Origin: Cupriavidus laharis
GTDB taxonomy: Bacteria > Pseudomonadota > Gammaproteobacteria > Burkholderiales > Burkholderiaceae
Direction of reading: 5' to 3'
DNA: 64,000 nucleotides
Assembly (NCBI RefSeq): GCF_914271435.1
Contig: NZ_CAJZAI010000008.1
Location: 1-64,000 of the forward strand
Part shown: piece by piece, positions 16,714 to 26,313 of the stretch
Layout: each line of letters opens with the position of its first letter
How positions within the stretch are numbered: the first letter of the stretch is position 1
Notes under the pieces: model-generated
Seen by the model: only the letters and a program-made list of their open reading frames with translations
Databases searched by the model: none
Told to the model about the DNA's origin: nothing
Position numbers and translations under genes: made by a program

Positions 16714-17937
16714 ATGCGGGCTGGGCTCGCCAATTTCGTCCTGCCGCCGGGTGCCGACCCGGTTGCCCTGACGCTGCTGGCAGGCCGCGCCCTGCGCGGC
16801 ATCTGCGACGGCTTCGTCGCCGTCCTGCTGCCGGCGTACCTGCTGGCGCTCGGCTTCGACCCGCTCGCGGTCGGCCTGATCGGCAGCGCCACGCTGATCG
16901 GGTCCGCGCTGGCGACGATCCTGGTCGGCATGCTTGGACACCGCTATCCGTTGCGGCGCATGCTGACGCTGGCCGCGGCGCTGATGGTGGCGACCGGCAT
17001 CGGCTTTGCCGGGCTGTCCTCGCTGTGGCCGCTGGTGATCGTCGCCTTTGTCGGCACGATCAATCCCGGCTCCGGCGATGTCAGCCTGTTCCTGCCGCTG
17101 GAGCATGCGCGCCTGGCGGATGCAGCAGGGCCGCAGGCGCGCACGGCCCTGTTTGCGCGCTACAGCCTGAGCGGTTCGCTGGCATCGGCCTTCGGCGCGC
17201 TGGCGGCGGCGCTGCCGGGCTGGGTTGCGGGGCACGGCATGCTTTCGCCACTGGGGGCCATGCGGGCGATGTTCGTGCTGTACGCGCTGGCGGGAGGGGC
17301 GCTGTGGTGGCTCTACGCCCGGTTGCCGGTGCGCGACCCGCATGCGGACGCTCCGCGCGTGCCGCTGGGCGCATCGCGCGGCATTGTCATGCGCCTGGCG
17401 TTGCTGTTCAGCGTGGACGCCTTCGCCGGCGGGCTGGTGGTCAATGCCCTGTTGTCGCTCTGGCTGATGCAGCGCTTCGGCCTGTCGCCGGGCGACGCAG
17501 GCCGGTTCTTCTTCTGGGCCGGGCTGTTGTCGGCGGGCTCGCAGCTCGTGGCCGTGCCCCTGGCACGCCGCTTCGGCCTGCTGAACACCATGGTGTTCAC
17601 GCATATCCCGTCCAGCCTGTGCCTGATTGCCGCGGCCATGGCGCCTGCGCTGCTGCCGACGCTGGTACTGCTGCTGGCCCGCAGCGCGCTATCTCAGATG
17701 GATGTGCCGACCCGCACCGCCTATGTGATGGCCGTGGTGACACCGCCTGAGCGGCCGGCGGCGGCCAGCCTGACGGCGGTACCGAGAAGCCTGGCCGCCG
17801 CGCTTGGGCCCACTCTGGCGGGGGCGATGCTGGCAATGGGCTGGGCTGCTGCCCCGCTGGTGGCCTGTGGCCTGCTCAAGATCGGCTACGACCTTGCCCT
17901 GTTGCGGGCATTCCGGCGCGTCGAGCCCGACCGGTAG
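16714..17937 (+). CDS. MFS transporter
   Basis: 407 aa, twelve predicted membrane helices in the two six-helix halves of the major facilitator superfamily. An MFS loop 2 motif is visible as GMLGHRYPLRRML. Helix 4-5 has NPGSGDVSLFLPLEHARLAD, and the second half has LARRFGLLNTMV. Substrate is not identifiable. It ends six bases before the convergent chrA gene. ATG 16714 follows an AGAGG site; the frame is open 27 bases further up. Confidence 0.85.
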   Translation: MRAGLANFVLPPGADPVALTLLAGRALRGICDGFVAVLLPAYLLALGFDPLAVGLIGSATLIGSALATILVGMLGHRYPLRRMLTLAAALMVATGIGFAGLSSLWPLVIVAFVGTINPGSGDVSLFLPLEHARLADAAGPQARTALFARYSLSGSLASAFGALAAALPGWVAGHGMLSPLGAMRAMFVLYALAGGALWWLYARLPVRDPHADAPRVPLGASRGIVMRLALLFSVDAFAGGLVVNALLSLWLMQRFGLSPGDAGRFFFWAGLLSAGSQLVAVPLARRFGLLNTMVFTHIPSSLCLIAAAMAPALLPTLVLLLARSALSQMDVPTRTAYVMAVVTPPERPAAASLTAVPRSLAAALGPTLAGAMLAMGWAAAPLVACGLLKIGYDLALLRAFRRVEPDR

Positions 17938-17943
17938 AGGGTG

Positions 17944-19197
17944 CTACAGTCCCACCGCCCAGCCTGCGACAGCGGCCACGGCCACGACCAGCCACGGCGG
18001 CAGCCGCCAGAACACCAGCGCCACCAGCGCGACCACGGCCAGCCCGAAATCCAGGGGCGCATGGACCGCGCTGGTCCACACCGGCTGGTACAGCGCGGCC
18101 AGCAGCAGGCCCACCACCCCGGCATTCACGCCAGCCAGCGCCGCCTGCGCGCGCAGGCTCCCGCGCAGGCTTTCCCAGAACGGCAGCACGCCGACCACCA
18201 GCAGCATGCCCGGCAGGAAGATCGCCACCAGGCACAGCAAGCCGCCAGCCCAGCCGGACGGCTCGATCTGCATGGCCGCCCCCAGGAAGGCGGCAAAAGT
18301 GAACAGCGGGCCGGGCAGGGCCTGCGCCACGCCGTAGCCGGCCAGGAAGGCATCGCGGCCTACCCAGCCGGTGGGCACCACCGCCGCGTCGAGCAGGGGC
18401 AGCACCACGTGGCCGCCGCCGAAGACCAGCGCACCGGCACGGAAGAACGCATCAAACATGGGCAAGCCGCCCGCGCCCGCGTGCCGGGCCAGCAACGGCA
18501 GGCCGGCCATCAGCACGGCGAAGAGCGCCAGCGCCGCCAGTCCGGCGCGGTGGCTCACGGGCATCGGCAAGGGATCGTGGGCGCGCTCCGCCTCCGGGCG
18601 GATCAGCACAAGGCCGGCGATCGCCGTGGCGGCAATGACGGCGACCTGGATCCACGGCCCCGGCACCGCCACAGCCAGGCACGCCGCAATCGCCATGATG
18701 GTCACGCGCAGCGTGTCCGGGCACAGGTTGCGCGCCATGCCCCAGAACGCCTGCGCGACCACCGCCACGGCCACCAGCTTGAGGCCGTGCAGCAGCCCCG
18801 GCGGAACACCGGTACCCCACGCCGACAATCCTTGCGCAAACAGGATCATGACGACCGCCGACGGCAGCGTGAAGCCTGTCCACGCCGCCAGTGCCCCGGC
18901 ATAGCCAGCGCGCGACAGCCCGAGCGCCAGGCCTACCTGGCTGCTGGCAGGGCCTGGCAGGAACTGGCACAGGCCGACGAGATCGGCGTAGGCACGCTCG
19001 CTCATCCAGCGCCTGCGCGTGACGAACTCCTCGCGAAAGTACGCCAGGTGCGCCACAGGCCCGCCAAACGAAGTCAGCCCCAGCCGCAGGAACACCAGGA
19101 AGACCGACAGAGCACCATGATGGTGCGCGCCGCTGCCACCTTCGCTGTTGTCGACTGCATCGGGTTGCGTCATCGGGTTGCGTGGCGTCGCTGCCAT
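17944..19197 (-). CDS. chrA: Chromate transporter
   Basis: 417 aa, the long-chain bidomain type. Each half carries a CHR domain: the first with LGLTSFGGPVAHLAYFREEF and LCQFLPGPASSQVGLALG, the second with AGALVFGGGHVVLPLL and GVAQALPGPLFTFAAFLG. ChrA exports chromate and is a common metal-resistance function in Cupriavidus. AAGGAG lies six bases before ATG 19197. No chrB or chrF lies beside it, so the control is not the usual plasmid chr arrangement. Confidence 0.93.
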   Translation of the reverse strand: MAATPRNPMTQPDAVDNSEGGSGAHHHGALSVFLVFLRLGLTSFGGPVAHLAYFREEFVTRRRWMSERAYADLVGLCQFLPGPASSQVGLALGLSRAGYAGALAAWTGFTLPSAVVMILFAQGLSAWGTGVPPGLLHGLKLVAVAVVAQAFWGMARNLCPDTLRVTIMAIAACLAVAVPGPWIQVAVIAATAIAGLVLIRPEAERAHDPLPMPVSHRAGLAALALFAVLMAGLPLLARHAGAGGLPMFDAFFRAGALVFGGGHVVLPLLDAAVVPTGWVGRDAFLAGYGVAQALPGPLFTFAAFLGAAMQIEPSGWAGGLLCLVAIFLPGMLLVVGVLPFWESLRGSLRAQAALAGVNAGVVGLLLAALYQPVWTSAVHAPLDFGLAVVALVALVFWRLPPWLVVAVAAVAGWAVGL

Positions 19198-19344
19198 GCT
19201 TTCTCCTTGCTGGAACGTTTGCGGATCCGCCTGCAGCGGACCGACGCCGATTGTAGGCGACGCCCGGTTGCATTGCAGTGACGACGCCAGCACTTCCGGC
19301 AATTCAAATAGACCCTACCGATTCCATGGGTGGTTTTACCCCAA

Positions 19345-19371
19345 TCAAGTTAGATAGGGCCGCGCCGATAT
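19345..19371 (+). promoter_or_regulatory. Sigma-28 (FliA) promoter of the chemoreceptor gene
   Basis: TCAAGTTA (19345-19352), 11 bases, then GCCGATAT (19364-19371). This fits the sigma-28 consensus TAAAGTTT-N11-GCCGATAA with exact spacing and lies 56 bases before the start of the chemoreceptor gene. It places the gene in the late flagellar/chemotaxis class. Confidence 0.8.
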
Positions 19372-19427
19372 GCGGTGACGGACGCCGAAAAGTCCGACTA
19401 CACCGAGCATATGGAGGAATGAAGGCA

Positions 19428-20984
19428 ATGCTGCAAAACATGAGTCTGAGGAAGAAGCTCTTGCTGCCACTGGTGCTGAGCTGGGTATGCCTGCTCGGCA
19501 TCACGCTGTGGAATGCATGGCAGATGCGCGCGTTGCGCCTGGAGGAGCGCCGCCTGGACCTGGCCCACGTGACCGACACCGCAGTGTCGGTGGTGGCCGA
19601 GTATGAGGCGCTGGCCAGGGCGGGCAAGCTGCCGCTGGACGAGGCGAAGCAGCAGGCGCTGGAACGCGTACGCGCGATGCGCTTCGGCGACGACGGCTAT
19701 TTCACGCTGATGCGCTCCGATACCGAGGTGCTGATGCATCCGTTCAAGACCGAGATGAACGGCAAGAAGATGGAGGACATGAAGGATCCCAACGGCACCT
19801 ACCTGTTCCGCGACATCGCCGCCATTGGCAAGGGACCCGGCAAGGGCTTCGTCCACTACCTCTGGCCCAAGCCCGGTGCCGAGGCGCCGCAGCCCAAGCT
19901 CAGCTATGTCGCCAACTTCCGCCCGTGGGACTGGAACTTCATCGCCGGCCTGTACCTGGACGACATCGAGGCCGCATTCCGTATCGCACTCTACAAGGCG
20001 CTTGGCCTGTTGCTCGGCGTCGGCGCGCTGATGACCGTGGTCATGCTGCGCGTGGCGGGCAGCCTGCAGAAGCAGCTTGGCGGCGAGCCCGCGCTCACTT
20101 CGCAGATTGCCGCGCGCATCGCCGACGGCAACCTGGCCACCGCGGTCGACGTGCGTCCCGGCGACGAGCACAGCGTGCTGTTCGCCATGCAGCAGATGCA
20201 GTCGCGCCTGACCGGCGCGATCGGCAGCATCCGTGGCTCGGCCGACTCGATCGCCGGCGCGGCCAAGCAGATCGCCGCCGGCAACTCCGACCTGTCGCGC
20301 CGCAGCGAGGAGCAGGCGGCGTCGCTGCAGCAAACCGCGGCCAGCATGGAGCAGCTCACCAGCACCGTGCGCCAGAGCGCCGACAATGCCCGGCAGGCGA
20401 GCCGGCTGGCCGAAGGCGCGTCGGAGATCGCCGTGCGCGGCGGTGGCATCGTCAGCCAGGTCGTGACGACCATGGGCGACATCAAGGAAGCGTCCGGCAA
20501 GGTGGTCGACATCATCGCCGTGATCGAAGGCATTGCGTTCCAGACCAATATCCTGGCACTGAACGCTGCGGTGGAAGCCGCGCGTGCCGGCGAGCAGGGC
20601 CGCGGCTTCGCCGTGGTGGCCGGCGAGGTGCGCACGCTGGCGCAGCGCAGCGCCACCGCGGCCAAGGAGATCAAGGCGCTGATCGGCAATTCGGCGCAGC
20701 GCGTGGAAGACGGCGCAGTGCTGGTGGAGGGCGCCGGCAAGGCCATGGACGAGATCGTCGAGGCGGTCAAGCGCGTCACCGACCTGATGGGCGAAATGCG
20801 GGCCGCTACGGAAGAGCAGACCGGCGGCATCGAGCAGGTCAACCAGGCGGTATCGCAGATGGACCAAATGGCGCAGCAGAATGCCGCGCTGGTGGAAGAA
20901 GCCGCCGCCGCCGCGGCATCGCTGGAAGACCAGGCTGCCGCCCTGCATCACGCGGTGGGGCAGTTCAGGCTCGCGGGCGCCTGA
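19428..20984 (+). CDS. Methyl-accepting chemotaxis protein with single Cache domain
   Basis: 518 aa. Membrane helix 1 is at about 12-31, a periplasmic single Cache (sCache_2) domain spans about 35-185 ([20 protein letters not shown] and [14 protein letters not shown]), a second helix follows near 190, then HAMP. The signalling domain has [17 protein letters not shown] and the hairpin tip with [20 protein letters not shown]. sCache_2 receptors usually detect small carboxylates. There is no C-terminal NWETF-type pentapeptide. The ATG at 19428 has GGAGGA at good distance; ATG 19419 is too close to that site. Confidence 0.93.
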   Translation: MLQNMSLRKKLLLPLVLSWVCLLGITLWNAWQMRALRLEERRLDLAHVTDTAVSVVAEYEALARAGKLPLDEAKQQALERVRAMRFGDDGYFTLMRSDTEVLMHPFKTEMNGKKMEDMKDPNGTYLFRDIAAIGKGPGKGFVHYLWPKPGAEAPQPKLSYVANFRPWDWNFIAGLYLDDIEAAFRIALYKALGLLLGVGALMTVVMLRVAGSLQKQLGGEPALTSQIAARIADGNLATAVDVRPGDEHSVLFAMQQMQSRLTGAIGSIRGSADSIAGAAKQIAAGNSDLSRRSEEQAASLQQTAASMEQLTSTVRQSADNARQASRLAEGASEIAVRGGGIVSQVVTTMGDIKEASGKVVDIIAVIEGIAFQTNILALNAAVEAARAGEQGRGFAVVAGEVRTLAQRSATAAKEIKALIGNSAQRVEDGAVLVEGAGKAMDEIVEAVKRVTDLMGEMRAATEEQTGGIEQVNQAVSQMDQMAQQNAALVEEAAAAAASLEDQAAALHHAVGQFRLAGA

Positions 20985-21093
20985 GCGGCGCGCAGCCTGC
21001 GCGGCCAGCCACCTGCCATGGCCGCGTGTATGATGAATCGCGGCAGGCTAGGCTGACGCCCGCCGCGATCCCTTCCACACGCAGGAGCAGATC

Positions 21094-21345
21094 ATGATGG
21101 CATTCCTTGGCACCGTGTTCGTTGGCCTCATCGTGGGACTGATCGCCCGGGCCATCAAGCCCGGCGACGACAAGATGGGCTGGATCATGACGATCGTGCT
21201 GGGCATTCTGGGGTCCGTAGCGGCCGGATTCGTGGGCCGCGGGCTGGGCTGGTACCAGCCGGGCCAGCCCGCCGGCTGGATCGCCTCGGTGATCGGCGCA
21301 ATCGTGCTGCTCGTGCTCTACGGCATGGTGCGCCGCAAGGGCTGA
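21094..21345 (+). CDS. GlsB/YeaQ/YmgE-family small membrane protein
   Basis: 83 aa with three hydrophobic segments and the family's glycine pattern: GLIVGLIARAIKPGDDKMG, IVLGILGSVAAGFVG and a final helix near 65-78. These proteins are linked to stress responses, but their role is unclear. AGGAG precedes the ATGATG start. The last 28 bases overlap, tail to tail, the large gene on the other strand. Confidence 0.88.
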   Translation: MMAFLGTVFVGLIVGLIARAIKPGDDKMGWIMTIVLGILGSVAAGFVGRGLGWYQPGQPAGWIASVIGAIVLLVLYGMVRRKG

Positions 21346-24300
21346 TCGACCTTCACCACTTCCGCCGAGGCGGTGGTGTCTTCCGGCGGCGGCGTCTGGG
21401 CCATGGTGCGCGGCAGGCGGATCTCCTGCGGCCAGTCATGGCAGCGCAGGAGCGCCTGTTCACTGCCCGGCGTCGCCATCGACGCCACCTGCGGCGCCAG
21501 GTAGCGCAGCACCCGCACCGCCAGCGCGCTGGTGAAACTGTAGCGGGCGGCATAAGGCTCGCTCACGTTGATGGTCACAGTGCCAAAGAAGCGCTCGCCG
21601 AGCGTAAATACGAACGTGGCCGACCGGTTGACCGAACGCGACGAGATCAGCCGCCCGCCCGGGCCATAGGTCTGGAAGCGCTGGTCGCCGGTGCCGGTCT
21701 TGCCGGCGACCGGCAGCGGCGCACCGCCCTTGCCCGGCACCACGAACGCACCGGCTATCGACCTGGCCGTGCCGCGTTCCACCACATCCAGCATCGAGCG
21801 CCGCACCAGTGCCGTGATTTCCGGCGCCAGCAGGCGCTTGCCCGGCTCGGGCTGCAGCACAAAGCGGGTCGCATACGGCGTGTTGGCGGCGAAATCCAGG
21901 CTGCGCACAGTCGCGGTCTGCGTGGCCATGCCGCCGCTCAGGATGATGCCGGCCAGTTCCGCCAGCGCCGCGGGACGGTCGCCGGAAGCGCCGATCGCGC
22001 TGGCGTAGGAAGGCGTCAGGGAATCGAACGGATAGCCCAGACGCTGCCAGCGCTTCGCGATGCGCTGGAACGCCTCCTGCTCCAGCAGCGTGCGGATGCG
22101 GTTGTCCTGCCCGTACTTGCTGCGCGAGCGGAACAGCCAGCGGTACACGTACTGGCGCTGGTCCTTGCTGTCGCGCAGGATCTGCGACAGCGTGGCGTCG
22201 GGGTTCTTGTCCAGGTACTCCACCATCCACAGTTCCAGCGGATGGATGCGCGACAGGTAGCCGCGGTCATTGAGGTTGAACTTGTCGTGGCCGTACTTGC
22301 GGTACAGCGCCGGCAGGTCTTCGCCGGCCAGTTGCTTGTCGGACATGCGCGAGCGCATGATGCGGATGAAGCTTGCCTCGTCGAGATCCGGGCGCGCGCT
22401 GAGCAGCGTCACCGACAGGCGCACCGCCGTATAGTGCGGCGTGCTCACGCGCACGCGCCCCAGCAGCGTGGCCAGGCGCTGGTCCGAATCCTTGCCGCGG
22501 TAGCGCTGGTAGAAGCCCGTCATGTAGGCGCTGCCTTCCTGGTCGGCGAAGCGCTCCAGGTAGACGCGGCGCTCGGGCGCATTGCGGTCCTCGAAGATGT
22601 TGCCGATGTCCACGTTGCCGTGGAACAGCTCATAGCGCACGATGTCGCGCATCATGCGGATGAACACCAGGTTGACCGAGTGCTGGAAGCCCACGCGCAC
22701 GGTCATGATGCGCTCGCCCTCCCAGCGCTCGAAGTTGGAGAAGCTCTGCAGCCCGCCGCCGGTGTAGAAGCCTTCGCCGGCGCTGCCCGAATACTTTCGC
22801 TCCATGGTGGCGTCGAGCATGGCCGCCAGTGTGCGTTCCTGCGGCGTGCGCGCCTTGGACAGGTAGTCCACCGCCCAGCGGCTCATGGCGTCCTGCTTCG
22901 CCAGCTTGACGCCTGCCAGTTCTTCCTTGCTCATGCCGGCATAGCGCGCATGCAGTTCGCTGAAGATCTCCAGATACGTCACCAGCGTGCGCAGCTTGGC
23001 CGTCGAGCCCAGGTTCAGCCGGGCGCCGCTGTTGATGTCGAACGGCTGGTCGACGTTGTCGGCCTGCACGCGCACCACGCTGGCATTGCCCACGCGCTCG
23101 AACAGCGTGAAGCTCGCCACCAGTTTTGACGGATCGTCCTGGTCGCGCAGCAGGTTGTGACCATACAGTCCCATGGCGCGCGCGTCGTTCTTGTTGCGCA
23201 TGCGCATGAGGGTGTCGGTGACGATGCGCTGGGCCTCGCGGTTGATGGTGCTGTCCACGGTCACGTCCAGGCGGTCCATGTCGTAGCGGCTGTCCACGCC
23301 GGTCAGGTGCCCGATGTCGGCACGCACGCGGTTGATCGCCTTGCGCGTGACGAACGGCTGCTGTTCCGGCCTGGCAGGCGGCGCGGCCTTGTCCAGCGGC
23401 TGCCGCAGCGCGGCATCGCGCAGTTCGGCCGTGATGATGCCGTTGGCGGCCAGCAGGCGCAGGTAGCTGCCGGTGAGCGCATCGAGGTTGGTATCGTCGC
23501 GCCGCAGGTGGTAGGACGGGCGGCGCTGCGAAATGATCAGCGACAGCGCGCGCTTGAAGGCCTGGGCCTCGCGGTCGGTCGGCTCGCGCGAATCCATCTG
23601 CTTCATCAGGCGGTTGACCTCGCCGAAGTCCTCGCCGTACCAGACCCACAGCGCGTCGCCGATGCCGTTGACTTCGCCAAACCCGACCCTTGCCGACAGC
23701 GGCACCGTATTGAGGTAATCCACCACGATACGCTCGCGCGCGCGCTGCGTGTCAGGCCCGTCCATGTAGGCGCGCAGCGAGGCTGACGCCATCTGCCGGA
23801 ATTTCTCGGGAATGGATTGCGTGCGGCCCTCCGGCGAGTGCCGGTATTTCTCTATCTGCGTGGCCAGGGTGCTGCCGCCCGGCGAATCGTGCGACCGGTC
23901 CGCCAGCCGGATCGCGCGGTCGATCACCGCGCGCGACAGCCGCTTCCAGTCCAGCGCCGGGTTCAGGTTCGGGTATTCAGGATTGAGCAGCCCCTGGTTC
24001 TCGACGAACAGCAGCGCGTTCACCAACACCGGCGGCACAGCGGCGAAGTCCTCGTACTGGCGCTGCGGGTAGCGCTCGAACACCAGCGTCATGCCGTTGC
24101 AGTCGCGCAGCACCAGGCCGGCCTGGTTCTTTTCGCGGTAGGGCGGGAAAATGCCCTGGTCCATCAGGCGGACCATTTCCGGCGACATGCGCGCCTGTTC
24201 CGCCGGCACGTAGCCGCGCTCGCCGAGCCGCTGCGCAAACAGCGGCAGCCGGCCATAACCCATCCGGGCGTCGTAGGGTCCGGAATGCGGGAAGCGGATG

Positions 24301-24518
24301 CTGTCGCTGGCGCCGGGCTGCACCTCGTAGGTCAGCTGGCTGACAAAGCGGCCAAGATAGCGCGCCTGCCATTGCGAATTGCGCACTTCACTGGCAACGA
24401 GGCTATAAACGACATACCCGCCCCCACAGAGGGCGACTGCCAAGCCAGCGAAGATCCAGCCACGTCGTGCCACGTTTTGGCCATCCCGTTCTACCGGCAC
24501 CCTCGGCGCGGTCTTCAC
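21318..24518 (-). CDS. Class A PBP-like transglycosylase/transpeptidase, divergent
   Basis: 1066 aa, one N-terminal membrane helix (about 20-40). Residues ~150-310 form a GT51 glycosyltransferase domain with VENQG (Glu173 as the likely catalytic acid) and GGSTLATQIEKY in place of the usual GGSTITQQLAKN. Residues ~430-960 form a penicillin-binding domain with S-T-A-K (Ser505, Lys508), SVN further on, and K-T-G at 940. All three transpeptidase motifs are kept, while the GT51 motifs are altered. It is longer than standard PBP1 proteins and has extra helical segments. It is predicted to polymerise or remodel peptidoglycan in the periplasm. No operon partners. Confidence 0.85.
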   Translation of the reverse strand: MKTAPRVPVERDGQNVARRGWIFAGLAVALCGGGYVVYSLVASEVRNSQWQARYLGRFVSQLTYEVQPGASDSIRFPHSGPYDARMGYGRLPLFAQRLGERGYVPAEQARMSPEMVRLMDQGIFPPYREKNQAGLVLRDCNGMTLVFERYPQRQYEDFAAVPPVLVNALLFVENQGLLNPEYPNLNPALDWKRLSRAVIDRAIRLADRSHDSPGGSTLATQIEKYRHSPEGRTQSIPEKFRQMASASLRAYMDGPDTQRARERIVVDYLNTVPLSARVGFGEVNGIGDALWVWYGEDFGEVNRLMKQMDSREPTDREAQAFKRALSLIISQRRPSYHLRRDDTNLDALTGSYLRLLAANGIITAELRDAALRQPLDKAAPPARPEQQPFVTRKAINRVRADIGHLTGVDSRYDMDRLDVTVDSTINREAQRIVTDTLMRMRNKNDARAMGLYGHNLLRDQDDPSKLVASFTLFERVGNASVVRVQADNVDQPFDINSGARLNLGSTAKLRTLVTYLEIFSELHARYAGMSKEELAGVKLAKQDAMSRWAVDYLSKARTPQERTLAAMLDATMERKYSGSAGEGFYTGGGLQSFSNFERWEGERIMTVRVGFQHSVNLVFIRMMRDIVRYELFHGNVDIGNIFEDRNAPERRVYLERFADQEGSAYMTGFYQRYRGKDSDQRLATLLGRVRVSTPHYTAVRLSVTLLSARPDLDEASFIRIMRSRMSDKQLAGEDLPALYRKYGHDKFNLNDRGYLSRIHPLELWMVEYLDKNPDATLSQILRDSKDQRQYVYRWLFRSRSKYGQDNRIRTLLEQEAFQRIAKRWQRLGYPFDSLTPSYASAIGASGDRPAALAELAGIILSGGMATQTATVRSLDFAANTPYATRFVLQPEPGKRLLAPEITALVRRSMLDVVERGTARSIAGAFVVPGKGGAPLPVAGKTGTGDQRFQTYGPGGRLISSRSVNRSATFVFTLGERFFGTVTINVSEPYAARYSFTSALAVRVLRYLAPQVASMATPGSEQALLRCHDWPQEIRLPRTMAQTPPPEDTTASAEVVKVDQPLRRTMP

Positions 24519-24680
24519 GCCGGTCCCAAGTGCAAGTGCGGCGGGCCGCTGCCGCGTACACCGCCTGTATGAATATTAGTAGGAAGGCGAGCCCAGCGCT
24601 GCAAGCGCGTGATCGCGAGCGCGGCTGTTGCCACAAAGCATCGCCGCCCCGCGCCACGCATCGTCCACTTGCGGGAATCG

Positions 24681-25730
24681 TCAGGCTGCTGGCGGCTCGG
24701 CCACGCGTACCGGACGGCCGCCGAATGGGTAATTCGGGTCGTTGTAGCCATGCGTCGACGCGTGGCCCGGCGTGACCAGGCCGTCAACCAGGGCCTCTTC
24801 CTCGGGCGAAATGGTCACGTTCAGCGCGCCGAAGTAATCCTCGAACTGGGCCAGCGTGCGCGGACCGGCGATCACCGACGTAATGATCGGGTTGGCCAGC
24901 ACCCAGGCTGCGGCAAACTGCCCCGGCGTGAGGCCGCGCGCCTCGGCATGCACCTTGAGCTGCTGCGCGATGACGAGCGATTCCTCGCGGAATTCGGTCT
25001 GCATCATGCGGCGGTCGGCGCGGCCCGCGCGCGTGCCGCTGGCGGGCGCCTGGCCGGGCTGGTACTTGCCGGTCAGCACACCGCGTGCGATCGGACTGTA
25101 CGGCACCACACCAAGGCCGTAGTGTTCGCACGCCGGCAGGATCTCGACTTCAGGCATGCGGTTGAGCAGGTTGTAGTACGGCTGGCAGGCCACCGGGCGC
25201 GGCACGCCGAGCTGGTCGCACAGCCGCGCGATCTCCGCAATGCGCCAGCCGCGGAAGTTCGACACGGCCCAGTAGCGGATCTTGCCGGCCCGCACGAGGT
25301 CGCCCATGGCGCGCACTGCTTCCTCCAGGTTCTCGCTGGCGTAGTCGCGGTGCAGATAGAGGATATCGAGATAGTCCGTGGCCAGGCGGCGCAGGCTCTC
25401 CTCTACTTCGCGCAGGATCCACACGCGCGAGTAGTGCGAATGGTTCGGGCCTGGCTGCATGGGGTTGCCAAGCTTGGTGGCAAGTACCCAGTCGTGCCGG
25501 TCGCCAATAAGCAGACGCCCGACCATCTGCTCGGACGCGCCTTTGCTGTAGACGTCCGCGGTATCGATGAAGTTCACACCGTGCTCGCGCGCGCTGGCGA
25601 CAATGCGTGCCGCTTCGGCTTCGTCGGTCTGGTCGGCGAACATCATGGTCCCCAGGCACAGCGCGGAGACCTTGAGGTTGCTGGCACCAAGGCGGCGGTA
25701 TGGCATGTCAGGCGTGGCAATTGCAGGCAT
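24681..25730 (-). CDS. Aldo/keto reductase
   Basis: 349 aa, a TIM-barrel NADPH oxidoreductase of the YajO/voltage-gated K channel beta-like branch. It has the catalytic tetrad in FIDTADVYSKG (Asp, Tyr), VLATKLG (Lys) and YLHRDY (His). Other markers are RRLGASNLKVSALCLGTMMF at the start and VVPYSPIARGVLTGKYQPG near residue 220. Substrate cannot be predicted. It is divergent from the exopolysaccharide operon, with 583 bases between the two starts. Confidence 0.92.
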   Translation of the reverse strand: MPAIATPDMPYRRLGASNLKVSALCLGTMMFADQTDEAEAARIVASAREHGVNFIDTADVYSKGASEQMVGRLLIGDRHDWVLATKLGNPMQPGPNHSHYSRVWILREVEESLRRLATDYLDILYLHRDYASENLEEAVRAMGDLVRAGKIRYWAVSNFRGWRIAEIARLCDQLGVPRPVACQPYYNLLNRMPEVEILPACEHYGLGVVPYSPIARGVLTGKYQPGQAPASGTRAGRADRRMMQTEFREESLVIAQQLKVHAEARGLTPGQFAAAWVLANPIITSVIAGPRTLAQFEDYFGALNVTISPEEEALVDGLVTPGHASTHGYNDPNYPFGGRPVRVAEPPAA

Positions 25731-25959
25731 GGCGGGTTTCCTGTGGGCTTGGATCGAGGTCCGGAATGGTTGGTGTTGGCGGCAGTGATGCCGGTCTCGC
25801 ATTTTGCCGCGAATGCGCAAGACGTGCAGACAGTGGACAGCGGACCGTGCACAGCAACAGTGCCGCCGATGCCCAATGCCCATCGCATCGGCCAAGCCGA
25901 TGGCCGCCGTGTATCGCTGCGGCGATCTCGCCCGTCGTAAAGTGGTGTGACATACAGTC

Positions 25960-25975
25960 CTTACACATTCTTACA
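25960..25975. promoter_or_regulatory. Direct repeat CTTACA with 10-bp period
   Basis: Two copies of CTTACA begin at 25960 and 25970, one helical turn apart, the arrangement used by OmpR-type response regulators. They lie between the aldo/keto reductase gene and the exopolysaccharide operon. The 25731-26313 gap also holds an imperfect hairpin (GACCGG/CCGGTC near 26117-26133) and an A-rich run at 26181-26191, but no credible gene. Confidence 0.35.
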
Positions 25976-26313
25976 GCAGCGACCCGGCATCTTGGCTAGC
26001 CTTGAATCGCTCCTGGCAGCAACGCCGCAATGCAACATGCCCGGGGATCAATGGCGTTCGCGCCTCGCTCTTCACGCTCGCACGACTCACTGCGGTGACG
26101 ACGCGGGCAAATCCCGGACCGGCTTGCCCGGTCGGACACACAGGCCCGTCCCATGCCCATGCAGGCGCCGGGACGCGGTGCATAAAAAATAGTTTTGGGG
26201 GACAAGACTGCGCTTGCGCGCCAGCCTACGGGTCACGCGCGGGAGAGCGCTCGCCCATGCTGCCCGGTACCTGCCGAGGCGGTGCGGATCAGCTTTATGT
26301 GCGTGAGGAAGCC

